From Agrococcus sp. ARC_14 (lineage in GTDB: Bacteria > Actinomycetota > Actinomycetes > Actinomycetales > Microbacteriaceae): a DNA stretch of 64,000 nucleotides. The translations under genes were made by a program, and so were the position numbers. The notes under the pieces are model-generated. The model did not search any database. It was not told where the DNA came from and saw nothing but the letters and a program-made list of their open reading frames with translations. The stretch spans positions 347,681 through 411,680 of the forward strand of contig NZ_JAKUDO010000002.1 in assembly GCF_022436485.1 (NCBI RefSeq), given 5' to 3'. Of the stretch, positions 35,598 to 47,314 are shown piece by piece; positions within the stretch are counted from its first letter, which is position 1; each line of letters begins with the position of its first letter.

Positions 35598-36764
35598 GTG
35601 GATCTCTACGAGTACCAGGCAAGAGACCTGTTCGAGCAGCACGGGGTTCCTGTGCTGCGCGGCATCACGGCCGACACCCCCGAGCAGGCCGAGGCAGCAG
35701 CCACGGAGCTCGGCGGCGGAGTCGTCGTCGTGAAGGCACAGGTCAAGACCGGCGGGCGTGGCAAGGCAGGCGGCGTGAAGCTGGCCAAGAGCCCCGCGGA
35801 GGCGAAGGATGCAGCGGAAGCCATCCTCGGCCTCGACATCAAGGGGCACACGGTGCAGCGCGTGATGGTGGCAGAGGGCGCAGCCATCAAGGAGGAGTAC
35901 TACTTCTCTGTGCTGCTGGACCGCGCGAACCGCTCGTACCTCGCCATGTGCTCGTTCGAGGGCGGCATGGAGATCGAGCAGCTGGCCGAGGAGCGACCCG
36001 AGGCGCTCGCGAAGATCGAGGTCGACCCCGCCGTCGGCATCGACGCCGCGAAGGCCGAGGAGATCGTGCGTGCCGGGAAGTTCCCCGAGGAGCTGGTCGC
36101 CAAGGTCGCTCCGGTCATCGTGAAGCTCTACGACGTCTTCGTCAAGGAGGACGCCACGCTGGTCGAGGTGAACCCGCTCGTGCTCACCGAGGGCGGCGAC
36201 ATCATCGCGCTCGACGGCAAGATCTCGCTCGATGAGAACGCCGACTTCCGCCAGGCGGGTCACGCGGCGCTCGAGGACAAGGCGGCTGCCGACCCGCTCG
36301 AGGCGAAGGCCAAGGAGTCGGACCTCAACTACGTGAAGCTCGATGGCCAGGTCGGCATCATCGGCAACGGCGCGGGGCTGGTCATGTCGACGCTCGACGT
36401 GGTCGCCTACGCGGGCGAGCGTCACGGCGGCGTGAAGCCGGCCAACTTCCTGGACATCGGTGGCGGCGCATCCGCGCAGGTCATGGCTGCCGGCCTCGAC
36501 GTCATCCTGAACGACGCAGACGTCAAGAGCGTCTTCGTCAACGTCTTCGGCGGCATCACGGCGTGCGACGAGGTCGCCCGCGGCATCGTGCAGGCACTCG
36601 AGATCCTCGGCGACGCGGCGACCAAGCCGCTCGTCGTGCGCCTCGACGGCAACAACGTCGAGGAGGGTCGCAAGATCCTCGCCGACGCCGCGCACCCGCT
36701 GGTGACGGTCGTGGACACGATGGATGAGGCAGCCGACAAGGCCGCCGAGCTGGCTGCGGCGTAA
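35598..36764 (+). CDS. sucC: Succinyl-CoA synthetase, beta subunit (ADP-forming)
   Basis: With SucD it converts succinyl-CoA to succinate with substrate-level phosphorylation in the TCA cycle. The 388-residue protein opens with [20 protein letters not shown], has the ATP-grasp region [20 protein letters not shown] (about residues 38-57), the metal site VEVNPLVLT and the C-terminal CoA-ligase domain with [16 protein letters not shown] and [18 protein letters not shown] 35598 is the start that matches the family N-terminus. sucD follows after 11 bases, forming the standard operon. Confidence 0.96.
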   Translation: MDLYEYQARDLFEQHGVPVLRGITADTPEQAEAAATELGGGVVVVKAQVKTGGRGKAGGVKLAKSPAEAKDAAEAILGLDIKGHTVQRVMVAEGAAIKEEYYFSVLLDRANRSYLAMCSFEGGMEIEQLAEERPEALAKIEVDPAVGIDAAKAEEIVRAGKFPEELVAKVAPVIVKLYDVFVKEDATLVEVNPLVLTEGGDIIALDGKISLDENADFRQAGHAALEDKAAADPLEAKAKESDLNYVKLDGQVGIIGNGAGLVMSTLDVVAYAGERHGGVKPANFLDIGGGASAQVMAAGLDVILNDADVKSVFVNVFGGITACDEVARGIVQALEILGDAATKPLVVRLDGNNVEEGRKILADAAHPLVTVVDTMDEAADKAAELAAA

Positions 36765-36775
36765 GGGAGCAAGAG

Positions 36776-37675
36776 ATGTCGATCTACCTCAACAAGGACA
36801 ACAAGGTCATCGTCCAGGGCATCACCGGCGGCGAGGGCTCGAAGCACACCGCCCGCATGCTCGCGGCCGGCACCCAGGTCGTCGGCGGCGTGAACGCGCG
36901 CAAGGCCGGCACGACCGTCTCGCACGTCGCGCAGGACGGCTCGCAGGTCGAGCTGCCCGTCTTCGGCTCGGTCGCCGAGGCCATGGCCGAGACCGGCGCC
37001 GACACCTCGATCGTGTTCGTGCCGCCGGCCTTCGCCAAGGACGCCGTCATCGAGGCCGTCGACGCGGGCATCGGCCTGCTCGTGGTCATCACCGAGGGCA
37101 TCCCCGTGCAGGACTCCGCCGAGTTCTGGGCGCACGCCAAGGCCAAGGGCACCACGCGCATCATCGGCCCGAACTGCCCCGGCATCATCACGCCGGAGGA
37201 GTCGCTCGTCGGCATCACGCCCGCGAACATCACCGGCAAGGGCCCCATCGGCCTGGTGTCGAAGTCGGGCACGCTGACCTACCAGATGATGTTCGAGCTG
37301 CGCGACATCGGCTTCTCGACCGCCATCGGCATCGGCGGCGACCCGGTCATCGGCACGACGCACATCGACGCGCTCGAGGCCTTCGAGGCCGACCCGGAGA
37401 CCAAGGCGATCGTCATGATCGGCGAGATCGGCGGCGACGCCGAGGAGCGCGCTGCGGACTTCATCAAGGCCAACGTGACGAAGCCGGTCGTCGGCTACGT
37501 CGCTGGCTTCACCGCTCCCGAGGGCAAGACCATGGGCCACGCAGGCGCCATCGTCTCGGGCTCGTCGGGCACGGCGGAGGCGAAGCAGGTGGCCCTCGAG
37601 GCCGCCGGCGTCAAGGTCGGCAAGACGCCGACCGAGACCGCTCGCCTGATGCGGGAGATCATCGAGTCGCTCTGA
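36776..37675 (+). CDS. sucD: Succinyl-CoA synthetase, alpha subunit
   Basis: The alpha subunit, which binds CoA and carries the phosphorylated His. The 299-residue protein has the CoA-binding Rossmann start [20 protein letters not shown], the [10 protein letters not shown] segment, and the active-site [17 protein letters not shown] with the phosphohistidine in GHAGA (about residue 257). Length and motifs are complete. ATG 36776 has GGGAGCAAGAG upstream. It is followed by a 30-base perfect palindrome that probably terminates the sucCD transcript. Confidence 0.96.
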   Translation: MSIYLNKDNKVIVQGITGGEGSKHTARMLAAGTQVVGGVNARKAGTTVSHVAQDGSQVELPVFGSVAEAMAETGADTSIVFVPPAFAKDAVIEAVDAGIGLLVVITEGIPVQDSAEFWAHAKAKGTTRIIGPNCPGIITPEESLVGITPANITGKGPIGLVSKSGTLTYQMMFELRDIGFSTAIGIGGDPVIGTTHIDALEAFEADPETKAIVMIGEIGGDAEERAADFIKANVTKPVVGYVAGFTAPEGKTMGHAGAIVSGSSGTAEAKQVALEAAGVKVGKTPTETARLMREIIESL

Positions 37676-37687
37676 CGCGACCAGCGA

Positions 37688-37717
37688 GAATGCCCCCGGC
37701 GATCGCCGGGGGCATTC
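37688..37717. terminator. Terminator palindrome between sucD and the oxidoreductase gene
   Basis: A 30-base perfect palindrome with arms GAATGCCCCCGGCGA and TCGCCGGGGGCATTC. It starts 12 bases after the sucD stop and lies between convergent genes. Confidence 0.8.
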
Positions 37718-37736
37718 GTCGTCCTGCCGGGTTGCG

Positions 37737-38660
37737 CTAGGCGCTGATCTCGATCACGATCTTGCCGGCGGTGTGGCCGGTCATGCTGCGCTCGAAGGCG
37801 CCTGCGACGTCATCGAGCGGATGCACTGCGTCGATGGGCACCGTCAGGTCGCCGTCGTCGGCGAGGCGCGCGAGCACCGCCAGGTCGGCGCTGCTGGGGC
37901 GAGCCCAGAGCGAGAGGCCGCCGTGCTCGGCGACCGAGCCGTCGGCGATGGAGCCGAGCCTGCCGCCCTCGCGGAGCAGTGCCTTCGCCTGCCCGAGCAC
38001 GCCGCCGACCAGGTCGAGCGAGACGTCGACGCCCTCTGGCGCGAGCGCTCGCACACGCTCGACCAGACCGTCGCCGTAGGCGACCGGCTCGGCGCCGAGC
38101 TCGCGCAGCCGCTCGTGATTGCCTTCGCCGGCGGTGCCGATGACGCGCGCGCCGCGTGCGATGGCGATCTGCACGGCGAGCGAGCCGACCCCGCCGCCGG
38201 CGTTGTGGATGAGCACGGTCTCGCCCTCGGCGACCTCCAGGCGATCGATGAGCTGGTAGGCGGTGAGGCCGGCGAGCGGCAGGCCGGCTGCCTGGTGCCA
38301 GTCCAGCGAGGCGGGCTTGCGCGCCACGGCGCGCACCGGCACCGCGACGAGCTCTGCGAAGGTGCCGCCGATCAGCGCGTCCTTGCGCGCGTAGGCCATC
38401 ACCTCGTCGCCCACCTGGAACTCCGGTGTGTCGAGCCCGACGGCCTCGACGACACCCGACACATCCCACCCCGGAATGACCGGGAAGACCGCGTCGAACA
38501 TGCCGTCGAGGTAGCCGGCCATGACCTTCCAGTCGACCGGGTTGACGCCGGCGGAGCGCACCCGGATGAGCACGGTCGCGGGGCCCACCTTGGGCTCTGG
38601 GACGTCGGTCACGCGGATGCGGTCGGTGCCGCCGTAGCTGTCGTAGATCGCTGCTCGCAT
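37737..38660 (-). CDS. NADP-dependent zinc-less alcohol dehydrogenase / quinone oxidoreductase family protein
   Basis: A 307-residue medium-chain dehydrogenase/reductase of the zeta-crystallin (quinone reductase) type. It has the GroES-like N-terminal domain (VRSAGVNPVDWKVMAGY, and IPGWDVSGVVEAVG) and the nucleotide-binding domain with IHNAGGGVGSLAVQIAIARGARVIGTA (GGGVG motif about residue 146). No zinc-ligand Cys or His set is present. The substrate is unknown; related proteins reduce quinones or enones. ATG 38660 matches the family start (MRAAIYDSYG). It is divergent from the MBL-fold gene with a 72-base spacer. Confidence 0.9.
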   Translation of the reverse strand: MRAAIYDSYGGTDRIRVTDVPEPKVGPATVLIRVRSAGVNPVDWKVMAGYLDGMFDAVFPVIPGWDVSGVVEAVGLDTPEFQVGDEVMAYARKDALIGGTFAELVAVPVRAVARKPASLDWHQAAGLPLAGLTAYQLIDRLEVAEGETVLIHNAGGGVGSLAVQIAIARGARVIGTAGEGNHERLRELGAEPVAYGDGLVERVRALAPEGVDVSLDLVGGVLGQAKALLREGGRLGSIADGSVAEHGGLSLWARPSSADLAVLARLADDGDLTVPIDAVHPLDDVAGAFERSMTGHTAGKIVIEISA

Positions 38661-38732
38661 GCCGGGGCCAACGCGGCGGGCGATGCTGCGATTCCCTTGG
38701 CGCTGGGAGGCCTGCGGGTGCAGGGTGGAGCC

Positions 38733-39545
38733 ATGACGATCCTGTGCGCGACGTGCGGCGTGGAATCCGCCGAGCCCCTGCCAGAGACCTGCCCGATCTG
38801 CGCCGACGAGCGCCAGTGGGTGCCGCGGCACGGGCAGGTCTGGACCTCCGTCGACGTGCAGCAGCGCGACGGCATGCGCGTCGACGTGGTCGAGGATGAG
38901 CCCGGCCTCTGGGCGATCACGTCCGAGCCCGCGGTCGGCATCGGCCAGCGGGCGCTGCTGGTGCAGACCGACGGCGGCAACCTGCTCTGGGACCCGATCG
39001 GCACCATCACGGATGCCGCCGTCGAGCAGGTGCGCGAGCTCGGCGGGCTGGTGGCGGTCGCAGCCTCGCACCCGCACATGTTCGGGGTGCAGTGCGCGTG
39101 GGCGGATGCGCTCGACGCGCGCGTGCTCGTCAACCGACGCGACGCATCCTGGATCCAGCGCCAGCACGAGCGGGTCGAGCTGTGGGACCAGGAGGTCGAG
39201 CTGCTGCCCGGTGTGCGGCTGATCCGCTTCGGCGGGCACTTCCCGGGCTCGGCGATGGTGGTGTGGCAGCAGGGCAGCGACGGTGAGGGATCACTGCTCG
39301 CCGGCGACACCATCCAGCCGAAGCCAGACCGGGCGAGCCTGGGGTTCATGCGCTCGTTCCCCAACAACATCCCGATGTCGCCCGGCGTCGTGCGGCGAAT
39401 CGCCGACCAGCTCGCGCCGCTGCGCTACCGGCGCATCTACGGCAACATCCCCGGGCAGCTGATCGAGGATGGCCCCGCGGCGGTCGAGCGCTCGGCGGCC
39501 CGGCACATCGCCTGGTGCCGCGGCGAGCACGACGACCTGACCTGA
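38733..39545 (+). CDS. Metallo-beta-lactamase-fold hydrolase with N-terminal zinc ribbon
   Basis: A 270-residue protein. The first 25 residues form a small zinc ribbon (CATC at 5-8 and CPIC at 20-23). The rest resembles an MBL fold, but the metal motif is altered: where the family has HxHxDH this protein reads ASHPHMFG, with later candidates in RFGGHFPGS and LLAGDTIQP. It may therefore be a one-metal or inactive relative; similar proteins are annotated as MBL-fold hydrolases in Microbacteriaceae. ATG 38733 has GGTGGAG upstream. It is divergent from the oxidoreductase gene and followed after 59 bases by the DUF559-like gene. Confidence 0.8.
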   Translation: MTILCATCGVESAEPLPETCPICADERQWVPRHGQVWTSVDVQQRDGMRVDVVEDEPGLWAITSEPAVGIGQRALLVQTDGGNLLWDPIGTITDAAVEQVRELGGLVAVAASHPHMFGVQCAWADALDARVLVNRRDASWIQRQHERVELWDQEVELLPGVRLIRFGGHFPGSAMVVWQQGSDGEGSLLAGDTIQPKPDRASLGFMRSFPNNIPMSPGVVRRIADQLAPLRYRRIYGNIPGQLIEDGPAAVERSAARHIAWCRGEHDDLT

Positions 39546-39604
39546 TCCACAGGCGCGGGTGCCGCCGCCCCGGGACCGCGCGCGGTCGTGGCAGTCTCCG
39601 CGCC

Positions 39605-40459
39605 ATGCTCGATCCGCTCCTTGTCTCGCTGGGTGTCCTCACGGCGGCCCAGCTCCTCTCTGGCGGCTGGACGAAGGCGCAGCTCGCGCGTGCTGTGCGC
39701 GAGCGCTCGCTGCAACGGCTGCGCGACGGCTGGTTCGCGCAGGACGGCGCGGATGCGGCCGTCATCGCGGCAGTGCGAGCCGGCGGCTGCCTCTCCTGCG
39801 CGAGCGCGTTGCGGGCTCGGGGCGTGTGGGTGCCGGAGGCGCTGACGGTGCGCAGTCACACTCGCTATCCCAGGCGGGCGGGCAAGCGCGGCTGCTCGCC
39901 ACACGGCGGGCGACCGGCGGTCGCGCAGGCGGTGGACGAGCTGGAGATCGCGTTCCGCTGCCTGCTCAAGTGCGGAAGCGCAGAGGACGTGGTGGTCGTG
40001 GCGGATTCGCTGGTGCAGCTCAGGATGGCGACGCAGCACGAGCTGGAGCAGTGGTTGCGCGATGCACCGGTGCGCATCCAGCTGCTGGCGGACCCCTTCG
40101 ATCGCGCTGAGTCGGGCACGGAGTCGATGGTCAGGGTTCGGCTGCGGCTGCTCGGCATCATGGTGCGGCCGCAGATCTCGATCTGGGAGGGCATGCGGGT
40201 CGATCTGCTGGTGGGGGACAGGCTCGTGATCGAGTGCGACAGCAAGGCATTCCACTCGGACTGGGAGCAGCAGCAGGCAGACCGAGCGCGCGACCGGCAG
40301 CTCGCCGCCCGCGGGTACCTGCCGCTGAGGCTCACCTATCGCCAGATCGTCGACGACTGGCCGAATGTCGAGCGCGACATCCTCGCGATCATCCGGCGGG
40401 GTGACCATCGCTGGCCGCGCTCGGCAGATGTGCGGCTGAGCGGGCACTCGGCTGCGTAG
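39605..40459 (+). CDS. DUF559-like endonuclease-fold protein
   Basis: A 284-residue protein of the same broad class as the one at 3877-4776. The N-terminal 70 residues resemble an AbiEi-type winged helix (LTAAQLLSGGWTKAQLARAV and LQRLRDGWFAQDG). The C-terminal part is Vsr/DUF559-like: SGTESMVRVRLRLLGIMVRPQ, MRVDLLVGDRLVIECDSKAFHSD, with the E...D...E-x-D pattern of a PD-(D/E)XK nuclease. Biological role is unknown and there is no toxin partner. Its last 13 codons lie inside the first arm of repeat C (40420-40496), so the element contributes part of the protein's C-terminus and stop codon. ATG 39605 is the first plausible start. Confidence 0.72.
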   Translation: MLDPLLVSLGVLTAAQLLSGGWTKAQLARAVRERSLQRLRDGWFAQDGADAAVIAAVRAGGCLSCASALRARGVWVPEALTVRSHTRYPRRAGKRGCSPHGGRPAVAQAVDELEIAFRCLLKCGSAEDVVVVADSLVQLRMATQHELEQWLRDAPVRIQLLADPFDRAESGTESMVRVRLRLLGIMVRPQISIWEGMRVDLLVGDRLVIECDSKAFHSDWEQQQADRARDRQLAARGYLPLRLTYRQIVDDWPNVERDILAIIRRGDHRWPRSADVRLSGHSAA

Positions 40460-40496
40460 TGCAGGCGAGCCTGCTCTCAGCTGCACATCTGCCGAG
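40420..40496. repeat. Dispersed inverted repeat family C, copy 2
   Basis: CTCGGCAGATGTGCGGCTGAG (from 40420) pairs with CTCAGCTGCACATCTGCCGAG (40476-40496) with one mismatch. The left arm is coding, at the end of the DUF559-like gene; the right arm is intergenic. The related copy is at 15706-15782. Confidence 0.75.
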
Positions 40497-40500
40497 ACGA

Positions 40501-40530
40501 CGACGGGCCCGGCCGAAGCCGGGCCCGTCG
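40501..40530. terminator. Terminator hairpin between the DUF559-like gene and icd
   Basis: CGACGGGCCCGGC (40501-40513) pairs perfectly with GCCGGGCCCGTCG (40518-40530) around a CGAA tetraloop, between convergent genes. Confidence 0.8.
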
Positions 40531-40556
40531 CGTGCGTCAGCGCTGGTCGGCGCGCC

Positions 40557-42776
<2,220 letters not shown>

Positions 42777-42914
42777 GCGGCTCGAACCCCTCGCGGTGAA
42801 GTTGAAGAACGGCGGCCGGCAGTCGTCTCGCGGGCCGCGCCGTGCCCATCCAACCTACCGTCTAGCCAGCCCGCGTCGCGCGGCGAGGCGGCGACACAGA
42901 GGGCGGATGCCTCG

Positions 42915-42920
42915 GTAGGG
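42915..42920 (+). promoter_or_regulatory. Putative -10 box of the DUF6350-purN-purH cluster
   Basis: TAGGGT ends eight bases before GTG 42929, which favours that start over the GTG at 42920 that overlaps the box. Confidence 0.45.
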
Positions 42921-42928
42921 TGCCTGCC

Positions 42929-44500
42929 GTGCGTCGCGTGTGGGCCGGGATCGGCCAGGCAGTCGAGTCCGCCGCCATCGCGGCGGTGGGCCTCGTGCTG
43001 TGCGCGCTCGTCTGCCTCGCCGTCTGGGGCATCGATCAGGGCTTCGGGGGCGACCCGCTGCTGCAGTGGCGCCTCGCCGCGGACGCGTGGCTCGTGGGCC
43101 ACGGCGTCGACCTCGGCGTCACCCTCGGCCGCGACGCCGTCATCGCCGTCGGCCTCGAGGAGGCGGGGCGCTCGTGGGTGCTCTCGCTCGGTGCGTGGGG
43201 CATCGGCCTGATCACCTTCTGGCTGCACTGGCGCAGCGGTCGCAGGCTCGCCACGCTGCCGATCATCGACACGACCATCGCCGTGGTGCTCGGTGCCGCG
43301 GCGACCGGCACGATCGGCCTGCTCGTCGGCGTGAGCGCACAGCACGCCACGGCGGCGCCCAATCTGGCACATGCCGCCGTCTTCCCCGCGCTCGTCGCCC
43401 TCGTGGGCATGGGCGGCGCGGTGCTCGCGGTGCACAAGCACGACTGGCTCCTCGCCGCCGCTCGCACGCTCACGATCGAGGATCGCTGGCTGCGCTCGAT
43501 CCGCACGGCGCTCCGGACCGGTGTCGGCAGCACGATCGCGGTGCTCGGCGTCGGTGCGCTGCTCGTCGGCGCCGGGCTGTTCCTGCGCTTCACCGAGGGC
43601 TTGCTGCTGCTCGAGTCGCTCGGGGTCACCGCGGTCGGCGTGATCGTGATGTTCCTGCTGCAGCTGGCGCTCGCCCCCGTCGCGATCGTCTGGGGCGCCA
43701 CCTGGGCGATCGGGCCCGGGTTCATGATCGGTCGCGGCTCGAGCGTCTCGCCGCTCGGCACCGATCTCGGCCCGGTGCCCGCGATGCCGCTGCTGGCTGC
43801 GATCGACCCGAGCGCCCAGCCGTGGATGGCCGTCGTCGTCGTGCTGCCCGTGCTCGCCGCGGTGCTCGTCGGCGTCCTCGCGCGTCAGAGCCTGCTGGCC
43901 GGCACGCCGGGTCGACCGGTGCACTGGTGGGAGCTCGCGATCGCCGCGCTGGGCGGCGGTGTGCTCGCGGGTGCGCTGCTCGGCATCCTGGCGATGCTCT
44001 CGACGGGCGCGATCGGCCCTGGCCGCCTCTCCGTCACGGGGCCGGATGCGGTGCTGGTCGCCGCGTGGGGAGCCCTCGAGATCGGCATCGGCCTGCTGAT
44101 CGGCATGCTCGCAGGCGGGCGGGGCACGGGGGCGCTCGCGGGAGGCTTCGCGGTGCCGCTGGCCGCCGAGCGAGAAGGCTCGACGCTGCGCGACTTCTTC
44201 GGCTTCGGCCGGGGTCCGGGCGAGACGGTCGACGAGGATGCCTCCATACCCTCGGAGTGGTCGGACGACCAGCCGACGGAGGCGGTCGAGCCGCTGGCGG
44301 CCGCTGAGTCGACGCCTGCGCCGAAGCCGAAGCCGAAGCCGAAGCCTGAGCCGACGCCGACGCACGGCTCGACGCCGGCCCAGGAGACCTCGCCGGTCGT
44401 CGCCGTCTCGACCGAGGATCAGACCCGCACGCAGCCGGTGGAGCCGGTCGCCGACGCGGGCGAGCAGGGCGAGGGCGAGACGGATCGCGACCCTCGGTAG
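42929..44500 (+). CDS. DUF6350 family integral membrane protein
   Basis: A membrane protein of about 523 residues with roughly nine or ten hydrophobic helices between residues 10 and 400 (for example [56 protein letters not shown]). A Pro/Lys/Glu-rich cytoplasmic tail ([12 protein letters not shown]) follows. The family is regularly found just upstream of purN in actinobacteria and has been linked by name to the cell-division protein PerM; its biochemical role is not known. GTG 42929 is preferred because of TAGGGT upstream; GTG 42920 is the alternative. The purN start lies 10 bases beyond its stop. Confidence 0.85.
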   Translation: MRRVWAGIGQAVESAAIAAVGLVLCALVCLAVWGIDQGFGGDPLLQWRLAADAWLVGHGVDLGVTLGRDAVIAVGLEEAGRSWVLSLGAWGIGLITFWLHWRSGRRLATLPIIDTTIAVVLGAAATGTIGLLVGVSAQHATAAPNLAHAAVFPALVALVGMGGAVLAVHKHDWLLAAARTLTIEDRWLRSIRTALRTGVGSTIAVLGVGALLVGAGLFLRFTEGLLLLESLGVTAVGVIVMFLLQLALAPVAIVWGATWAIGPGFMIGRGSSVSPLGTDLGPVPAMPLLAAIDPSAQPWMAVVVVLPVLAAVLVGVLARQSLLAGTPGRPVHWWELAIAALGGGVLAGALLGILAMLSTGAIGPGRLSVTGPDAVLVAAWGALEIGIGLLIGMLAGGRGTGALAGGFAVPLAAEREGSTLRDFFGFGRGPGETVDEDASIPSEWSDDQPTEAVEPLAAAESTPAPKPKPKPKPEPTPTHGSTPAQETSPVVAVSTEDQTRTQPVEPVADAGEQGEGETDRDPR

Positions 44501-44503
44501 GAT
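44498..44503 (+). promoter_or_regulatory. Putative internal -10 box of purN
   Basis: TAGGAT spans the DUF6350 stop codon and ends seven bases before GTG 44511. A GGAGG also lies between, so purN could be read from either a leaderless or a longer transcript. Confidence 0.45.
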
Positions 44504-44510
44504 GGAGGAC

Positions 44511-45122
44511 GTGCTGCGCCTCGTCGTCCTCGTCTCCGGCAGCGGCACCAACTTCGCCGATCTGCTCCAGCGCACCAACGCGGGGAGCGTGCCTGCCGAG
44601 ATCATCGCCGTCGGCGCCGACCGTGCGTGCGGCGGCCTCGAGGTGGCAGCCGCGGCCGGCATCCCCACCTTCGTCGAGCCCTTCGTGGCACCCCGTGAGG
44701 AGTGGTCGGCGCGCATCGCCGACCGCATCCACGCCTTCGAGCCCGACCTGGTCGTGCTCTCGGGCTTCATGCGGCTGCTCTCGGCCTCGGCGGTCTCGCG
44801 CTTCGAGCCGGCGATCCTCAACACCCATCCGGCTCACCTGCCGGAGTTCCCCGGCGCCCAGGGCGTGCGCGACGCGCTCGCGGCGGGCGTCGCGCAGACC
44901 GGTGCGAGCGTCATCATCGTCGACAGCGGCATCGACACCGGCCCGATCCTCGCTCAACAGCGCGTGCCCGTGCTGCCCGACGACACGCAGGATTCCCTCC
45001 ACGACCGCATCAAGCTCGTCGAGCGCGACCTGCTGGCGAGCGTCATCACCCACATCGCCGACGGCACCATCGACCTCGCCGACCACGGGCTCGAGCATCG
45101 CCTCGACCGAACCGACAGCTAA
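44511..45122 (+). CDS. purN: Phosphoribosylglycinamide formyltransferase
   Basis: It transfers a formyl group from 10-formyltetrahydrofolate to GAR, the third step of purine synthesis. The 203-residue protein has the phosphate loop [15 protein letters not shown], the [10 protein letters not shown] segment, the catalytic region [22 protein letters not shown] (Asn and His) and the later DSGIDTGPI with the catalytic Asp. GTG 44511 is chosen from GGAGG three bases upstream and the family N-terminus; ATG 44502 is in frame and possible. purH follows after 10 bases, giving a purN-purH operon. Confidence 0.95.
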   Translation: MLRLVVLVSGSGTNFADLLQRTNAGSVPAEIIAVGADRACGGLEVAAAAGIPTFVEPFVAPREEWSARIADRIHAFEPDLVVLSGFMRLLSASAVSRFEPAILNTHPAHLPEFPGAQGVRDALAAGVAQTGASVIIVDSGIDTGPILAQQRVPVLPDDTQDSLHDRIKLVERDLLASVITHIADGTIDLADHGLEHRLDRTDS

Positions 45123-45132
45123 GGACAGCACA

Positions 45133-46998
45133 GTGAGCGGACCCCAGCACGAGCAGAGCCTCTATCGCGATCGCGACCAGGTGCCGTTCCGGCGCGCGCT
45201 GCTCTCGGTGAGCGACAAGCGAGGCATCGTCGAGCTCGGCCGTGCCCTCGCCGCGGCGGGCGTCGAGCTGGTCTCGACCGGCTCGACGGCGAAGATGCTG
45301 GCGGATGCGGGGCTCGCCGTCACCGAGGTGGCGAGCGTCACGGGATTCCGCGAGGCGCTCGACGGCCGCGTCAAGACGCTGCACCCGGCGATCCACGCCG
45401 GCCTGCTGGCCGACCTGCGGCTCGAGCACCACGAGGCGGAGCTCGCCGAGCTCGGCATCGAGCCGTTCGAGCTCGTGGTCGTGAACCTCTACCCCTTCGT
45501 CGAGACGGTGCGCTCTGGGGCGCCGGATGCCGACATCGTCGAGCAGATCGACATCGGCGGCCCCGCCATGGTGCGCGCCTCAGCCAAGAACCACGCCAAC
45601 GTCGCGATCGTGACCGACCCGCGCGTCTATCCGCTGATCGAGAAGGCGGCTGCGACCGGCCTCTCGCTCATGCAGCGTCGCGCGCTCGCCCGCGATGCGT
45701 TCGCGCACACCGCCGGCTACGACCGCGCGGTCGCGCGCTGGTTCGCAGGGGAGCCCGTCGACGAGGTCGCGGCTCCTGCGGCGACCGCTCCTGCGGCAAC
45801 GGCTCCTGCTGCCCCAGCTGCCGAGGCTCCCGTGGCCCCCGCTGCTCCCACGGCTGTCGCTCCTGCCGCAGCCGCGGCGACCGACGCCGCGCCGATCGCC
45901 GAGCGGCCGGCGCTCGTCGAGCCGGGCACTGCGGCGGGTGCCGCTGCGGTGCCCGCCTCCGCACCCGCACAGGCGAGCGGCCCGGCCGCGTCGGCCGACG
46001 CATCCGCCACCGACGCATCCGCCCCCGACACCTCGAGCGCGAGCGGCCTGCTGCGAGCCGTCGGCGCTGCGACCCTCGTGCAGGGCCTGCGCTACGGAGA
46101 GAACAGCCACCAGCAGGCCGGGCTGTTCGGGCTGGCGGGCGGCCGCGGCATCACGCAGGCCGAGCTGCTGCACGGCAAGCCGATGTCGTTCAACAACTAC
46201 GTCGACGCCGATGCCGCCCTGCGCGCCGCCTTCGACTTCACCGAGCCCGCCGTCGCGATCATCAAGCACGCGAACCCGTGCGGGATCGCGATCGCCGCGC
46301 CGGGCGCAGCCGACCCCATCGCATCGGCGCACGAGCGCGCGCACGCATGCGACCCGGTGTCGGCCTTCGGCGGCGTGATCGCCGCGAATCGCACCGTGAC
46401 GCGCGCGATGGCCGAGACCGTGAAGGAGATCTTCACCGAGGTCGTCGTCGCGCCCGACTTCGAGCCCGAGGCGCTCGAGCTGCTCACGGCCAAGAAGAGC
46501 ATCCGGCTGCTGCGGCTGCCCGAGGGCTACGCGCGCGAGGGCTCCGAGCTGCGCCAGGTCTCCGGCGGCGTGCTCGTGCAGCAGCCCGACACCTTCGAGG
46601 GCTTCTCGTCGCACACCTGGCGGCGCGTCTCGGGCTCGCACGTGTCGGATGCGGTGCTGACCGACCTCGAGTTCGCGTGGCGCGCGGTGCGCTCGGTGAA
46701 GTCGAACGCCATCCTGCTCGCTGCGGGCGGCGCCTCCGTGGGTGTCGGCATGGGGCAGGTCAACCGCGTCGACTCGTGCGCGCTCGCGGTCTCGCGCGCG
46801 GGCGATCGCGCCGCGGGATCGGTGGCGGCGTCGGATGCGTTCTTCCCCTTCGCGGACGGCCTGCAGGTGCTGCTCGACGCGGGTGTCGTCGCCGTCGTGC
46901 AGCCGGGCGGATCGGTGCGCGACGAGGAGGTCATCGCGGCAGCGAACGCCGCGGGCATCACGATGTACTTCACGGGCGAGCGGCACTTCGCGCACTGA
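45133..46998 (+). CDS. purH: Bifunctional AICAR formyltransferase/IMP cyclohydrolase with long Ala/Pro insert
   Basis: It performs the last two steps of IMP synthesis. The N-terminal MGS-like cyclohydrolase domain ([35 protein letters not shown]) covers about residues 15-200. The C-terminal transformylase domain starts at [12 protein letters not shown] (about 318) and includes [12 protein letters not shown] and the [10 protein letters not shown] segment. Between them lies about 105 residues rich in Ala, Pro and Thr (roughly 205-310, with [13 protein letters not shown]), where most PurH proteins have only a short linker; total length is 621 against about 520-540. The insert is in frame and probably a flexible tether. 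GTG 45133 is the start matching the family, 10 bases after purN. Confidence 0.95.
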   Translation: MSGPQHEQSLYRDRDQVPFRRALLSVSDKRGIVELGRALAAAGVELVSTGSTAKMLADAGLAVTEVASVTGFREALDGRVKTLHPAIHAGLLADLRLEHHEAELAELGIEPFELVVVNLYPFVETVRSGAPDADIVEQIDIGGPAMVRASAKNHANVAIVTDPRVYPLIEKAAATGLSLMQRRALARDAFAHTAGYDRAVARWFAGEPVDEVAAPAATAPAATAPAAPAAEAPVAPAAPTAVAPAAAAATDAAPIAERPALVEPGTAAGAAAVPASAPAQASGPAASADASATDASAPDTSSASGLLRAVGAATLVQGLRYGENSHQQAGLFGLAGGRGITQAELLHGKPMSFNNYVDADAALRAAFDFTEPAVAIIKHANPCGIAIAAPGAADPIASAHERAHACDPVSAFGGVIAANRTVTRAMAETVKEIFTEVVVAPDFEPEALELLTAKKSIRLLRLPEGYAREGSELRQVSGGVLVQQPDTFEGFSSHTWRRVSGSHVSDAVLTDLEFAWRAVRSVKSNAILLAAGGASVGVGMGQVNRVDSCALAVSRAGDRAAGSVAASDAFFPFADGLQVLLDAGVVAVVQPGGSVRDEEVIAAANAAGITMYFTGERHFAH

Positions 46999-47314
46999 GC
47001 GGCCTCACGCACGCCGCGCGGGCGCGCGGCCGACACTTGAGCGGCCTCACGCACGCCGAGCGCCAGCAGGCGCCCGGCCGACTGGGGCACTTGCGCCTGA
47101 CTGGGGCCGGCGCGCGGGCCCCGCTCGTGCGCAGCAGCCCCACTCGGCAGGTTGTCCCGCGCCCGGGCGCTGCCAGCTCGCGCGCTGCCGAACTCCCAGT
47201 CGGCAGGTAGTCCCGCGCCCGGGAGGTAGCCGTCCGCGACTACCTCCCGCGCGCCGGACTACCGCTGGGCGGCTGTTGGCGCGGGCCGCGAGGATGATTG
47301 GTAGCGTCGGGCGG
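46999..47314. repeat. Repeat-rich intergenic island, including family A copy 3
   Basis: This 316-base spacer has no gene. It contains a direct repeat beginning GAGCGGCCTCACGCACGCCG at 46996-47016 and 47038-47058. Inverted-repeat family A copy 3 is at 47078-47147 (ends CCGACTGGGGC and GCCCCACTCGG). A second direct repeat, CGGCAGGTxGTCCCGCGCCCGGG, starts at 47146 and again near 47201. An imperfect 15-bp hairpin has arms ending GGGAGGTAG and starting CTACCTCCC (about 47215-47253). The only promoter-like site is the TAGCGT box at 47302. Confidence 0.7.
47302..47307 (+). promoter_or_regulatory. Putative -10 box of the P-loop protein gene
   Basis: TAGCGT ends seven bases before ATG 47315, with leaderless spacing. 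Confidence 0.45.
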
